DNA from: Madurella fahalii
Lineage: Eukaryota > Ascomycota > Sordariomycetes > Sordariales
Direction: 5' to 3'
NCBI GenBank assembly: GCA_029876055.1
Contig: CM056880.1
Location: forward strand, 1,426,001-1,490,000
Length of the DNA stretch: 64,000 nt
In this document: positions 11,071 to 23,700 of the stretch, piece after piece
Layout of the letters: each line of letters starts with the position of its first letter
How positions within the stretch are numbered: the first letter of the stretch is position 1
Notes under the pieces: model-generated
What the model saw: only the letters and a program-made list of their open reading frames with translations
Told to the model about the DNA's origin: nothing
The model's database searches: none
Position numbers and translations under genes: made by a program

Positions 11071-14000
11071 TCAAGGATACTTGAGCAACTTCTGAGCCTT
11101 CTCGCGCCCCTTAATCTTCCCATCGTCCACCCCCTGCGTCGAAAACGCGCAATACCGATCCTTGATCGCCACAACCTCGTACGTGCCCTCCTGGCTGGCT
11201 TTCACGACCTTGCTAAACTCCTCGCTCACGTCGTGCCTCGTCTCGAGCACCTGGCTCTTCTGGCCCTTCCGCGCGTTCGTGCTCCGCGTGTACGTAAACT
11301 CAAACGGCGGCGTGCCCCAAAACTCAAACAGGATCTCTACCTCGCCGCCCTCGTGGATATCCACGCGGACGTTCTTCCCCTTGCTGATCCTGACTGCGGG
11401 CATGGGGTGGATCGTCTTGGCGACGCGCACGGGCGCCCTACACTCGCTCGCCTTGTCCGAAATGCTCGTGATAACAAAGTCGCCGGGCGCCTCGGCCACG
11501 CGGCGGAAGTTGGTCGTAGGCGACTTGGCTTTGCGCTCGACCCCGTCAAAAGTGTACCACACCTCGAACGGCGGCGTGCCTGAGAGCGTGTACGAGATGC
11601 GCTCGCCGACGCAGTAGTCTGTCCGCGTCTCGAGCGGGTAGATGGTGGGCGCCTCAAAGAGCTGCACCTGCACCGTCGGGCCGCCGACCTCGGCCGTCGA
11701 GTGGCAACCGCTACCGTCCTTGACATCGCGGATGCGGATCTGCTGTGTTCCGAGGCGGAGCTGGTGACGGGGGATGTGCAACTCGTACGTGTTGGATTTG
11801 ATGGTTGGCGTTCGGTAGATCTCTGGGAGGGCTGTGCTCTGGTGCTTGATCTCGATTTCGAGCGAGAACGGAGGGACACCCGTCAACGTGACCGGGATGC
11901 CGTCCTCATTGTCCTGTTCTGACTTGCAGTACTTGAACGTCTGGCCAGGCTTGGCAAAGGACGCCGACGGCTTCCTGTTGACTTTTTGCTTCACCTCCAA
12001 CGCTTTGAAGTTCCGGTCGCTCGTGTACAGGTTGTCCTCCAACGCGGTGAACTTGTATGTATACAAGCCCGCCTTGGCGGTTTCCGCCCGTATAAACTCT
12101 TTCGCGATCGCAGCATCCAACTTCTTCCTGGTGAACGAGCCGGATCCTTGCAGAGGGTGGTGACGGATTTCGTATTCTACGGTATATGGAGGTGTTCCTG
12201 CGTAATGTCAGCCTGTGCCCGCCATTGCCAGCGGATCCATGTGATCGAATCAGCTTACCTTTCAAGGCAACTTCAAAGCCCGAGACGTCGCCTTCGCAGA
12301 CATCCTCCACCACGTATCCGGCTCCTGTTTGGCTAACACCGTGCGAAAGCGCCACAGACAGTTCGGGACGGGGGAACCAGTCAACCTCAAACGTGGACGC
12401 CTTGGGATCGGGAACGCCGTGGCACTGCTTATCCCAAACATCGATGATCTGGTATGTGCCGCGTGCCTTAACATCTAGGTAACCGTTGTCGTTTCTGATC
12501 GTCCTCTCCATGATCTTCGGGTTATCTGAAGGGCCATCGTTTAGATTAGTGTAGGAGACCTTCCACGGTCCCTCTCCAGTGAGGCGGAGCGGAAGCTTTA
12601 CTATCGAGCCCTCAACACCCATGACCCTTCGCTTGTGCTCGATTTGGCCAAACGCAGCGCGAGGACTCTGGCGTCTCACCGAGATCTTCAGTTCATCCCG
12701 CAAAAAGTTCCGGCACCCTCTTTTATCCTGAATGCTGGTTAAACTTAGCGTGTACTCGCCGCCCTGCGTCAAAGGTGCCGTCTGGATCTGGTAAGAGTTG
12801 TCTTGAATATTGGCGGCCTTCTGTTGCTTTCTCTTGCCGTCATGGATGAGCTCCCATTCAAGAGTGAAAGGGGGATCGCCAAGCAGTAATATGTCGGCGG
12901 ATACCTCATCGCCAAGGCAGGCTCCCATCTTGCCTGTGCTGTGTTTGATGAGGGCGGCTGCTGCTGGCTTGACATCTTGTTCCAGGACGTATTCGGATCC
13001 CGACAACTTCTGGTCCGGATAAATCTCATTTTCGATGTGAGTGAAGATATACTTGTGATGTCCAGCAACGCGGGGGATCAAGTCCATCTGGTATCGAAGA
13101 CCAGGGATATTGACCCTCTCGGACCGCTGCACACCGTTCGAAATCACATCATATCGTACGGTAAAAGGGGGAGTTCCAATAAGGTCCATATCCACACGTA
13201 GGCCAATCGAGTTGCCGGCACACGTATCGGGGATCTCCTCGGAGCGCACAGTGAGCCTCGGCTCCAGAGGGTTGAGCAGCAAGCACGAAGACGGCTCCTG
13301 CACCTCGCCCTCACAAGAGCTGGCGGACACCGACTTCAGGGTGTATAAGCCGGGAGCAGAGATCCTCGGCCTATCATGAGCATTTCTTGCATTGTACGAT
13401 CCAACGGAAACCACGTCGCCGTGATCACCGCTTTCGGTAAGGGTGTCGATGGGCGAGAAGTGCCAGCTCAGACTGTATGCTGTGACATCGGGTGTCTGGC
13501 CTGGGATCCTGAAGCGGACAGGCAATTCCTTGGACTTGCCTTTGCCGACCTTGAGGGGATTCCTAAGATCACAGCCTTCCAGCCGCACCCGCGGCCGCTC
13601 TTTTACCACGAAATTTTGTACCAGGTGCTTAGGCTTCGGCTTCCCTTCGGGGTCATCGGCAGGAGACACGTACTTGACGACGTTTCCAAACCCATCCTGA
13701 ACCTCGTCCACCGAGTACTGCCAATCTCCACTGGCATGCATCGATTCGTTGAGGCTGACCGGAACGCGCTGAGACCGGGCCCATGTAATGTCGTCGTCGT
13801 GGTCCAGGCCAACGACGCTTGTCGAGCGCAGAGCGCCGAGGGGCGATGAGAAGCCGTCTGGCTGCAAACTCTGGAAGTGGAAGCTGTGATCCTTGCCGTT
13901 TATCGTGCGGCTATACTTGATCCTCAGCGGAGGGGTTCCCTCAACCTGCAGAGACAGGTCTGAGAGATCTCCAATGCACCGTCCCGACCCAGTAGCAGGT

Positions 14001-15049
14001 CCTACCCATGCCTTCGGGCAAGGGACAACAAATGTCTGGGCAGTTTTCCGCTGGACCTCCAGCTTGTATTCGTCCAAGACTCTTCCAAGCCGGTAGGCGC
14101 CGGGCTTTTTGACCGGATAGTCGAACTGAACCACGGTCTGCACCCCTTCCTGGCTCTCTCGCTTCGCCTTCCGCTCGATATCCCGAACCTGGGTCCTTGT
14201 GAGCTTGATCGATTCCTGCTGGTTTGTTTCGAGATCGGTGCGGATAAGTTCGACCTCGACCGGGATTGTCGCGTTGAAAAAGATGGGTAGGGACGCAATC
14301 TTCTTGTCGTTGCCCAAGCAGAACGGGTGAAGCTCGGGATTGAGCACCGCCGATCTGAGGGAGGTCAGTGGCTTACCCCGAGTAAAACCCAACAAATCCC
14401 ACTTACCCCTCAGGAAGGATGTTGATAACCTGACGGCCCATGATCAACGACGAATTGTGTACTATACTTGACAACTTCACGCTGTGTTCCGAAATGGCGA
14501 GCTCGCGATCGTAGAAGACTTTGACAAAGCCGAGCACCCACGTCTGCCAGGGAAGCTACCGCAAGAATTAGCAATCTTGAGTCTCAGAGAGCCATGGGGC
14601 GGAGTCCGTACGCCGAGGTTGAACATGAGCATCCAATCAAAGACGGCATGGAAGAAGAAGGCTACTACCACAAACGACTGCGAGAGCTCAAGCCATGGTA
14701 TCCTCAGCTCGGGCAGTCCAAATAAGAATGCGCAGTCTATGGCGATCCATTTTAGAAAGAGCCAGAAGGACTCGGTATTTTCCTCGACAACTTGCCCCCA
14801 GTCGTAGAGCTTCCATGCAAACAGAGCAACATAAACGCCGAGGGCGTACAGACGCTGTGTCGGGGCGTCGAGAATGGTCAAGGGAATGACCGGGGCGGTA
14901 TTGCTCCTGGTCGAGGCGCCGGCATGGGGAGCGGTCGGCAGACGGCGGGTGCTTGTTGTCGTTGGAGGGTTCGAAGAGTTCGAAGACTTCGAAGCAGGAG
15001 CCCTGGCGGGCGTCTGTGGAAAGGCGCCGATAGGAGGTGAATCACTCAT
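11071..15049 (-). CDS. POM152: Nuclear pore membrane protein POM152
   Basis: Integral membrane nucleoporin that forms the lumenal ring of the nuclear pore. Four exons: 15049-14612, 14543-14407, 14354-12259, 12197-11071, giving 1,265 aa, the usual length for filamentous fungi. The N-terminal 45 residues are Ser/Thr/Pro-rich and nucleoplasm-facing in the family. Hydrophobic segments at about 62-80, 95-112 and 125-145 anchor the protein (LYALGVYVALFAWKLYDW; AFLFGLPELRIPWLEL; FVVVAFFFHAVFDWM). The conserved junction ELAISEHSVKLSS...LIMGRQVINILPEGSAVLNPE confirms the two short introns. The rest is a string of Ig-like lumenal repeats, each with a G-TPPF or GDPPF turn (GTPPLRIKY, GTPPFTVRYD, GDPPFTLEWE, GTPPFEVWYT). 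The first ATG gives a leader typical of the family (MSDSPPIGAFPQTP). Confidence 0.95.
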
Positions 15050-16364
15050 GGCATGCCGAGTTGAAAAGTCCCCGGATAACTCGCAAAAAGTGGGATGTCT
15101 GGGTGGTGCACGTCTATGCGAAGCAGCTGCTAGAGAGCAGTGCTGGGTCGGATTCGCAAAAAAGAAGCGACCTGGGTGCCCGACAATGGCACGGGTTCGT
15201 GGAGTGCCACGGGCAGCTGGCTACTGGTGTCTTGTCGGTGCTAGCTGCTGGCGTTGGGATGCGGCGTCGACTCCACGCATTTCTGCTGGAGCTGCAAACC
15301 CAAAAAATCCCTGGTTTGTCGTTGCAAGCGGCACGTCAAGACGCGGTCCAGTTTCTGTGCCGCGCTGCGTGTGTTTGCGGCAGCAGCAAACCAGGGTCAA
15401 GCAGCCGGTGACGGATAACACGATCCGAGCTTTGTGATTGGCGCATGTGCTTCAAGAGCTCTCCGCCACGACCCACCTGGCGGGTGCGCACGTAGAAGGC
15501 TCAAAAGAAAGCCATGCAGGAGCTTCCATTCAGGTAGACCTGCTTCTTGAGCGTTAAGAAGCCGGGCTTGATAACTGGAAGGCCGCATCATTGAGGACCG
15601 TGATAAAGCCACTAAATACCTATGTCAGAATACACCACACTAGAGCTGCCGGGGTGCTAGTTTGAGAGGCGCTGCAATCTGTACGACTGCGCCTACAAGC
15701 TGGTCCTGGGCGAGGCGAGTACCAACACGTGCCGGCGTCCAGGGTTGTTGTTGATGATCGAACGGGCCAAGTCACGGAGCAACATCTTACACCAACAAGC
15801 AGACCGAGCCGACCGAACCAAACATCGAGTTCCCGGCAGTACACACGTACGAGAGGCATTTCTTAACACGCCTTAGTGACTGGAGACCTTAACTCGTGCC
15901 TGCGCTCGAAGTGGATATCCAATTCGAGCACCAGCCCCAACGCCTCACCACAGACAATCGCACGCCTGTTGTACGCCCTTATCCACCGCTCTCACGTAAC
16001 ACCATGAAACTGACTGCTGAGCAAGAGTTGTGAGACAATTGATCTCGAGCCCACCCTTTTTGTCACGGCTATTCGCCGCTCCAAAGGTGCTTGGTGTGCT
16101 GAACAAGTCCTCAACTCAATCGATCAACAACTTGATTGGATCTTAATGATGAGTTGCATAGCCAACTCCTGAGCGAGATACCTTGCGACAGCGGGGTGCG
16201 CCACGCTCGCCTCTTTCGAGCTTGAGTCTGCTCATTCGGCACTTGTCCTGGAGATCCTGTTTCGTCCTGCCAATTCCAATCCACGCCTTCCCGGTGTCGC
16301 TTTCGTCAAATCACTACAAGTGCTAGCCGCAACCCTACCGTCCTCCTTTCTCGTTCCGCCAGGA
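15050..16364. other. Divergent intergenic region between POM152 and the UCHL5-like gene
   Basis: About 1.3 kb that must contain the promoters of both flanking genes. Short open frames on both strands are not recognisable, and no repeat or RNA gene was seen. Confidence 0.6.
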
Positions 16365-18138
16365 ATGGGCCGGCGACAGTCATCTAGTGACCACAATGGG
16401 CAATCGGGCCCAGAGAATGATCATGGTACTCTGCGTCGTTCGGGTCGCACGCGGAAGAAGCCGGCTGGTTTCGGCGACGACCCTGGGGGACCATCAGCCG
16501 CACCGACATCCTCCGCCACAGCTCGTCGGAATCCGAAGCGAAAGGTTGCCCCAGAAATGTTTGACATGCCCGACGACCTGCTAGAAGCGTCGCTTGGGCC
16601 ATGGAAGGAGAATGAGCAGTCTGAGTGGCCCAGCTGGACGGAATTGGAATCGGATCCGGTGAGCTCGTTCGCTCTCGGTCTATGATGCTCATATTCATAA
16701 CCCCATAGGCTTTCTTTACGGCGATTATGGCTCAAATTGGTGTCAAAGGAGCAAAGATAGAGGAGGTTCTGTCTGTCGAGGCGGACTCTCTCGCCACTCT
16801 TCCGTGCGTCATGCCAACCAACCATCTACCCCACCTTCACCCACTTCTTGCTATGAGCCCACCTTGCCTGACCTGATCTAACCCGAACGGACCGGTGGCA
16901 GTCATCCGGTGTACGGCTTAGTGTTTCTATACGAGTATATTGAGGGAACTAGCGACGTATCGGCTGAGACGAGCGGGGATTTATGGTTCGCGAACCAGGT
17001 AGCTCTCACTTGCCTTTAGAGCGTAACGGTGTCTCACGCAAACCCCTATCTAGACGACGCACAATGCATGCGCTACGATTGCCCTACTCAACATCATCAT
17101 GAATGCCGAAGGCCTGGCTCTCGGCGAGAAGCTACGGAAGTTCAAACAGGAATCCATGGGGCTATCACCGCCGTTACGAGGCAACCTGATTACGAACAGC
17201 GCCTGGATACGGACGGCCCACAACTCCTTCGCTCGGTATGTTCTCCGCGGCCATGTATCTAACTGCCTCAACCTAGCCTGCCACCTGACATCCTCACAGG
17301 CGACTAGACCTCTTGAATGCTGCCCTCAGCCTCCAGAATGAGGTGGACAAGAAAAAACGCCTTAAATACCGGACATCCCGCAGTAAAAGATCGAGGCCCA
17401 AAAAGGGCAGATCTCCGGCAGATTCCGCTTACCACTTTATCGCTTTCGTCCCGGTCGGGCGGAGGGTATGGCAGCTAGATGGCCTCAAGACAGCGCCTAG
17501 CTATATTGGTAGGGCCCTGTCTGTGCAAGTCCCGTCTCTATATACCTAACGCCTGACCAGGAGAGTTCTCTGAGGGACAACACTGGACTAGTGTCATATG
17601 CCCCGTCCTGGAGGAGCGAATGAAACGATGCGGGAAAGAGCAGTTGTCGTTCAGTCTTCTAGCCCTTTGCGGTGACGACCTCTCTGAGCTCCGGCGGCAG
17701 CTCGCCGTCAACATCCGCAGCTTAGAAGACCTTGAGAAAAAACTCGGCAAAATCCCGGAATGGTCAACATCGCAGCCGAAAGCCGACCCGGATATCATAT
17801 GCAGCTCCACAGACAAGGCACTTTCCGCCTATCAACTTGATGCGGAAGACATACAGGGCTTGCCTGACAGTGGCCCTGGTTCCTCAGAAACAGGGGAGAA
17901 TCCCGGCACCGCCAACGGGGCTGTGGAGTCATTGCTAGACCTCCGGAAGACGCTCGGTGACGAACAAAAACTTGTCCGCTCCGAGTACGAAACGAGGTTG
18001 AATCTTGGCGGCCAGGGGCCGACTGCACTTCTTGGCCGAACAAAGGACCATACGGTTGCCATCCACGAGTGGGTCAAGAAGCTGGCTGATCATGGGGTGT
18101 TGAGAGAGCTCCAAGACGAGACCATGCACTCGATCTAG
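16365..18138 (+). CDS. Ubiquitin C-terminal hydrolase, UCHL5/UCH37-like (C12 family)
   Basis: Cysteine deubiquitinase; UCH37-type enzymes act at the 26S proteasome (via Rpn13/ADRM1) or in chromatin complexes. Six exons: 16365-16658, 16709-16803, 16902-16998, 17054-17235, 17300-17508, 17561-18138, for 484 aa. The start is the first ATG in frame. The N-terminal ~90 residues are basic and disordered with an AT-hook-like stretch (RRSGRTRKKPAGF). The catalytic domain starts at WTELESDPAFFTAIMAQIGVKG and contains the oxyanion Gln (about 162) and nucleophile Cys (about 168) in WFANQTTHNACATIALLN, His about 268 in SAYHFIAFVP and Asp about 283 in WQLDGL. A coiled-coil linker (FSLLALCGDDLSELRRQL) and a C-terminal helical ULD-like tail (HEWVKKLADHGVLREL) match UCH37/BAP1 rather than short UCHL1/3 enzymes. 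Proteasome versus nuclear role is undecided. Confidence 0.9.
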
Positions 18139-19002
18139 GACGGTTTGTGGGATCTGGTACGAGGTTGCTTCGCCCGTGGCCCTAGCCGGACTAGTTTAAC
18201 TGCGTTGCGGAGAAGGCATCGGGGCGCTCGATAAAGCGCTCCAAGCACTGGGCTCTCCCTTGGTAGAATTCAACTGATGCGGAACGCTGAAGGATAGGTA
18301 GACGAGATAGAAGCCGGGTACAGTTCGGGTGGGCGGTGTCCAGCGATGGAATTTTAGCAAGGCAAGGTCATGATGATTATAGTAGCTTGTATGCCAACAC
18401 AGCCCATAGCGGCTTCTACCGATGTGTAGATGTATATCACAAGGTCGATTTGTCCTTGCTGGCTAGCATGCCTGTTGCCAGTTCTTCTGTCCTGGATTGT
18501 TACCATGCACCCGCGGCTTCTTCATGACGTAATTACACCGTTAAAACGATGGGGCCCGGGAAGATACAAGCTCCCTGCCAACGCACAGCTGCGGCGAAGG
18601 CGGTCTGGTCCATGCTCCCGGGCAGAAAATGACGGCATGCGCTGAACCCTGCCAGGAATTAACTACATAGTGCACTTATTCGTACCCTTCAGACGCTAGC
18701 GGGGGACCCTGTTCATCTCCACTCGTCTGTGCCTCATCGTCAAAACCAGCCAAGCAGAAAGCCGGAGCAAACAACACAATTGCCGTCAACAGAACCAGCT
18801 CCGACGTCAACCCTCTCTGCAGCAAGTCTGCCGCTACATTAGCGCGTAACCTGCCGACACCGCGTTACTCGCACAGCAAAGAGGATTTGTTTCCACCTTA
18901 ATCCCCACCGCTTTTTCTACTTTAATCTTTCATCAATCGGGAGAGCAACAACATCAGCGAGAAGAGACGGTAGCGCAAAGCGGACAACAGATCAGCAACG
19001 TC
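18139..19002. other. Intergenic between UCHL5-like gene and phosphatidylserine synthase
   Basis: About 860 bp holding the 3' flank of the deubiquitinase and the promoter/5' leader of the synthase. No gene, repeat or RNA structure was recognised. Confidence 0.6.
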
Positions 19003-19989
19003 ATGTCGAAACGAAGCAGTGTTGCGGCCGCGAACGGCGCCGCCTCGAAAGAGGGCGCTGAGGTCAACCAACCCAGTAGGTCTCCCCAGTCCTCCATCGT
19101 GATGGAAGAGGGAGAGCGAGAAAGCAAAACAAAAACACTAACCGTCTCTCCGGCAGCATTCGATAAGCAGAAGCTCCTATTAGCCTCCGACTCGGGGCAC
19201 TTTTCTCTCATCCGCGCATTGCACCTAGCAGATTTCATCACCGAACTGAACGGTAAACATGCCTCGATCCCCGAGCCACTCCTACACAACGACGCTTGCT
19301 GACCGGCTGTCCTGTCCGAAAACAAAATTAGGCCTCTGCGGCATCCTCTCGCTCTTCTCCTCGCTGCGCTACTGCCTCGGCGACCCCTCAGAGCACGGTA
19401 ACCTCTGGGCCGCCCTCCTCTTCCTCCCCTTCGGCCTCTTCTTTGACTTCCTCGACGGCAAGGTCGCGCGCTGGCGGAAAAAGAGCAGCATGATGGGCCA
19501 GGAGCTCGACTCCCTCGCCGACTTGGTAGATACTCCGCCCCCACCCCCTACCACCCTCTCTCCCTCACCCTTTTGGCCCCTCATATACTAACGTATTTTT
19601 GTTTCCCCCCTTCAAAAAAGATCTCCTTCGGCGTCGCCCCTGCCACCGTCGCCTTCGCCATCGGCATCCGCACACCCCTCGACCACCTCTGCCTCGCCTT
19701 CTTCGTGCTCTGCGGGCTGACCCGCCTCGCCCGCTTCAACGTGACCGTCACGGCCATCCCCAAGGACGCCTCGGGCAAGGCGCACTACTTCGAGGGGACG
19801 CCGATCCCGACGACGCTCGCCCTCGACGGCCTCATGGCCTGGTGGATCTCGCAGGGCTGGATCCACGACTCGCTCCCCTGGGGGGTGTGGTTCGAGGGCA
19901 CCGTGGCCGAGGTGCACCCCGCCGTGCTGCTGTTCATGGTGCACGGGTGCTTGATGACGAGCAGGACGATTCATATCCCCAAGCCCTAG
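19003..19989 (+). CDS. CHO1: CDP-diacylglycerol-serine O-phosphatidyltransferase (phosphatidylserine synthase)
   Basis: ER membrane enzyme joining CDP-diacylglycerol and L-serine to phosphatidylserine and CMP, the first step of the de novo PE/PC route in fungi. Three exons, 19003-19252, 19332-19525 and 19621-19989, give 270 aa. Exon 1 encodes a polar Ser-rich leader and the conserved SGHFSLIRALHLADFITELNG. The CDP-alcohol phosphotransferase signature is complete in FDFLDGKVARWRKKS plus MGQELDSLADL (DG..AR........G...D...D). After intron 2, ISFGVAPATVAFAIGIRT continues the second helix. The protein ends in TIHIPKP. Several membrane helices follow the usual pattern. The last intron shows a clear CTAAC branch site and a polypyrimidine acceptor. 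Confidence 0.95.
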
Positions 19990-20712
19990 TGGTGCTGGCT
20001 TGGCTTGACTTACGCGGGGGGGGAGTTGGGTGGGGAATGTATCAAAGTTACTAGTTCCGATTTCTTTTGGCTTACAAGGTCTTTCTTCCTTATTTCCCCC
20101 TTCTACCTGACATTGAGATGTAAAGAGAGGAGGGGTTGATGTGAAGGGACGGGGGTAAATATAGGAGAAGAGAAACTGAACTTGTGGCATGGCATGCCGC
20201 TGCCTGCGTTGCGTAGCTATTCAACGGGCAGAGAGTCGATCAAGTTGGTTAGGTAGAACGGCCTAGTCGAGTTACCTCTTCCTCTCCCCCTTGAACCAAG
20301 GTTCCCTTCTTATAGCTTTAAGGTAGTCCGCGAGCGGCCCATGTGACAGCACTGTTTTTTTTTTTTTTTTTTCCTACTTGTTTTCCCTTCCCCCGTTCTG
20401 CTCCCCTTTATCTTTCTTCCTTCCTTTCTTGTCCCTTTCCCTTGTCTTTCTTTTTTCTTTCCCCCCTTCGTTTGCCCTCTTTGGGAGCCATTACAACCAC
20501 GCAAGTCAGGGTCGCGTCAAGGAAGGTGAGGAGTAAGGTAACAGCAGCGCTGCAGGACGGGTTACTTTAGCCAAAACAGACAAACAAGGCTCTTATCGCG
20601 ATAAGGCGCCGTTTTCATCAGTATTCCCTTTGTATTCTAGGCACCACTAGCACACGTTTAAGGCACAAACAGATGTGGATAACGCTAGGCAGCGTGCGTA
20701 AGTAATAGCCAG
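19990..20712. other. Convergent 3' intergenic region
   Basis: About 720 bp between the stop codons of phosphatidylserine synthase (+) and threonyl-tRNA synthetase (-). It contains a strongly strand-asymmetric pyrimidine tract and no coding signal. Confidence 0.65.
20355..20483. repeat. T18 run and long polypyrimidine tract
   Basis: Eighteen T (20355-20372) are followed by about 110 bp of C/T with only a few purines on the plus strand. It lies between convergent genes, where it could affect termination or form triplex DNA; this role is inferred. Confidence 0.8.
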
Positions 20713-23700
20713 CTAAGCTTTTTCCGCCGCCTCCTTCTTGGGGGGAAACGGGTTATACATCCCTCTCCCTTCCTTGAGCTTGCGCAGCTTTTGCACCGCA
20801 TCGTCCAAGTCAACGGGGACATCTCTTGCCTGGGTAGAGGTGTCATCACGGTAGCGGATGTTGACCTTGCGGTTCCGCATCTCGTCGTCGCCGACCACGA
20901 AACAGAAGTTGTCTAACGGCAGATTAGCATTCTCTTCTGCATGCATGAAGGACAAGATGAAACTAAGCCACTCACATTGAGCCAGCTGGCCGTTCCGGAT
21001 CTTCTTCTGGAGGGTGTTGCCACTGCTATCGACGTCTAATTGGGCCGCATTAGAACACACAGAAAAGAGAGAATTCGAGAATTGAGAACTTACCAACGTG
21101 GAAGCGTTCCCTCCTGAGGATCTGTGCGACCTCTTTGGCGTAGCCCAGGAAACCCATGCCGACCGGGATGACAATGACCTGGCGTGGTGATAGCCAGAAG
21201 GGCCACTTGCCGGCAAAATGCTCAGCGAGAATGGCTGTAAAGCGCTCGATACTGCCAGCCATAGCACGGTGGATCATGACGGGGCGAGCGCAGCCCGGCG
21301 ACAAAGGTTTCTTCACCAGGAGGGGCTTCTTCTTTTCCTTGCCATCCTTCTTGTCCTCGGCGCCAGTCTCGTTCGCAGGCGCCGGAGCAGGAGCAGGGGC
21401 GGGATCTGTGGCGTCCGCCTTGACTTGGTCTTTCTGGACACCCTCAGCAGTCTGATACTCAAGAGAGAAGTTGATAGGCTGCTGGAAGTCGAGCTGGATG
21501 GTGGCACATTGCCAAGATCTCTATGGAGGGTTAGTTAACGGATGAGCAATAGGGACTGAAGATCGCCATACGTTGAGGCAGTCCTATTGAAATTTATTGT
21601 TAGCACTGTCGTGTGGAAATCGCTCGAGGCCGGAGCAATGGCAAGCTCCTGCATATTGGTTTGGATACTCACCTGAACAGCGATATCGATCTTCGGCCCG
21701 TAGAATGCGCCGTCACCAGCATTCAGCTCCCAAGTGGCGCCGCCGCCTACGGTGAACTCATCAAGCGCCTCCTTCAGGCGCGCCTCGGCCCGGTCCCAGG
21801 TCTCGATCTCGCCCATGAACTTGTCCGGGCGGGTAGACAGCTTTAGCTTGAAAGTCAAGCCCAGCATGCCGTAGAAGGAGTTCATGAAATCGAATTGATC
21901 GGCAACTTCCTCCTTGATTTGGTCCTCACGGCAGACTAATATCAATCAGTTGGAGTGGCCACATATTACTAAGGGGGGAAATAGCTTACAGATATGCGAA
22001 TCATCTTGCTGGAATCTCCTGACTCTCGTCAGGCCGCTCAACGCACCACTGGCCTCATTCCGGTGTAGTACGCCAAACTCTGCAAGCCGAAGGGGCAGCT
22101 CTTTATGGCTCCGTTCCTGCGGGAGTCAGGTAAGCAACGCAAACTTGAGAAACGGGGTTCAGCCGGCCACTTACGCGGTGGCGGAACATCAGAGCATGGG
22201 CTGTATCCATGTCAACAGCAGGCCTTCCGGGCTAATGTGAGCTTGGGCATACCTGGGCAGTTCATGGGCTTAAGAGCAAACTGCTCCTTGTCCACGTCAA
22301 GGAGGAACATGTCTTCCTTATAGTGTGCTAAGTGCCCTGACTGCTCCCAGAGGGAGACGTTAAACATGTTTGGAGTTATAACCTCCTCGTAACCCCGCTT
22401 CCAGTACTCTTCACGGATGTACTCCATAATGGCGTTGTGGATACGCATGCCATGAGGCAGCCACATGGCAGAACCTGGTGAGCACTCCTCAAAGTAAAAG
22501 AGCTCTTGCTGCCTTCCGATCAGGCGATGATCGCGCTTGGCCGCCTCCTCCAGGAATTTTTTATGAGCAGCCATCTGCTTCTTATCGGGGAATGAGACCC
22601 CATAGATCCGCTGAAGAGAGTCGTTGTTCGCATCGCCAAGGAAGCTGGGCATGGTCAGCCGCAATGCCAAAGGTTCAAATCCAAAGCCGCCATACTATGA
22701 GGAGGAGTTCTTCATAATAGCAAAAGCCTCGATCCTGCTAGTATCCGGCACATCTTCTCAGAGTCAGCTTCGTTCGCCAAATGAGCCCCAGAATGAACGG
22801 AGCAAATCAACTCACGCGGTCCACGGCACAGATCTCTATTGTTTGCCCGCAATGTCAGTCATTGTCGTCCAGCTCACAACGGGGCGGAAGTTTGACGTAC
22901 ATCAGAGGCCCGTTCCGGTAGACAGTAGTTCTCGTTCCGTCCGGAATCTTGTCCTTGATGATGTGCTGCTTGTAGGGATTGTACGCGAACATCTTGAGCA
23001 GATCCTCTTTGCTCATTTCCAGTCTTTGGAACGGTTGTTTCTCTTTCACGATCTTGCTAACGATGGCCTCGAGAGGGGCCCAGTCTGTGGAATGCACGGC
23101 AGCGCCGCCGGGCAGCGCCATTTCGTAATAGAAGCCATTGTCGACAGCTGTAGGAGATGTCATCAGAAAGGGCTTAGCGACTCTCGTGCGGGAGACAACG
23201 TACGCGGTCCAATGCACAGCTACGACAAGATTAGCGCGCGAAAAATTCCAGTGGTAGGGTCAGGGAGCCATACCGAGCAACCGAATCTCCGCTCACATGC
23301 CTCGCCGAGGATATGAGCGCTGGAGTGCCCTGTACAACGGGCGTGCCAATCAGTCACTGAGCCCTGAGACTGTTACGGGCGGACCATACAGAAGACAAAT
23401 TTGCCCTGGTCGTCGTTAAAATCGAGCAACTCTAGCTTGCAGCTCTTCTCGAGGGGCCGCTCAAGATCCCACAGCTGGTCGCCGTCAATCCTGGCGATAA
23501 CGGTGCGCTTGAATAGGCTGTTAGAAATGCCCTTTGCGATCTCGGCAGGGGTGGTCTCGTAGGCCTTGCCAGGCTTGACGGTGCCGTCGGGCATGGTGAT
23601 CTGGATGTCATCGCGGGGCTTCCTGGCGAGCTCGTCCTGCTGCTCCTTGTAGAGACGGTCGAAAAGCTCAATGCGCTCCTGGATGAATGCCGGCGGAGGC

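Noticed and set aside
16320..16364. Fifteen-residue upstream extension of the UCHL5-like protein
   Set aside because: It begins with GTG, not ATG; the first in-frame ATG is 16365.
22685..22700. Apparent in-frame TAG in threonyl-tRNA synthetase
   Set aside because: The TAG spans a splice donor; removing the 51-nt intron (22695-22645) restores SSSYFLGDAN, so the gene is not broken there.
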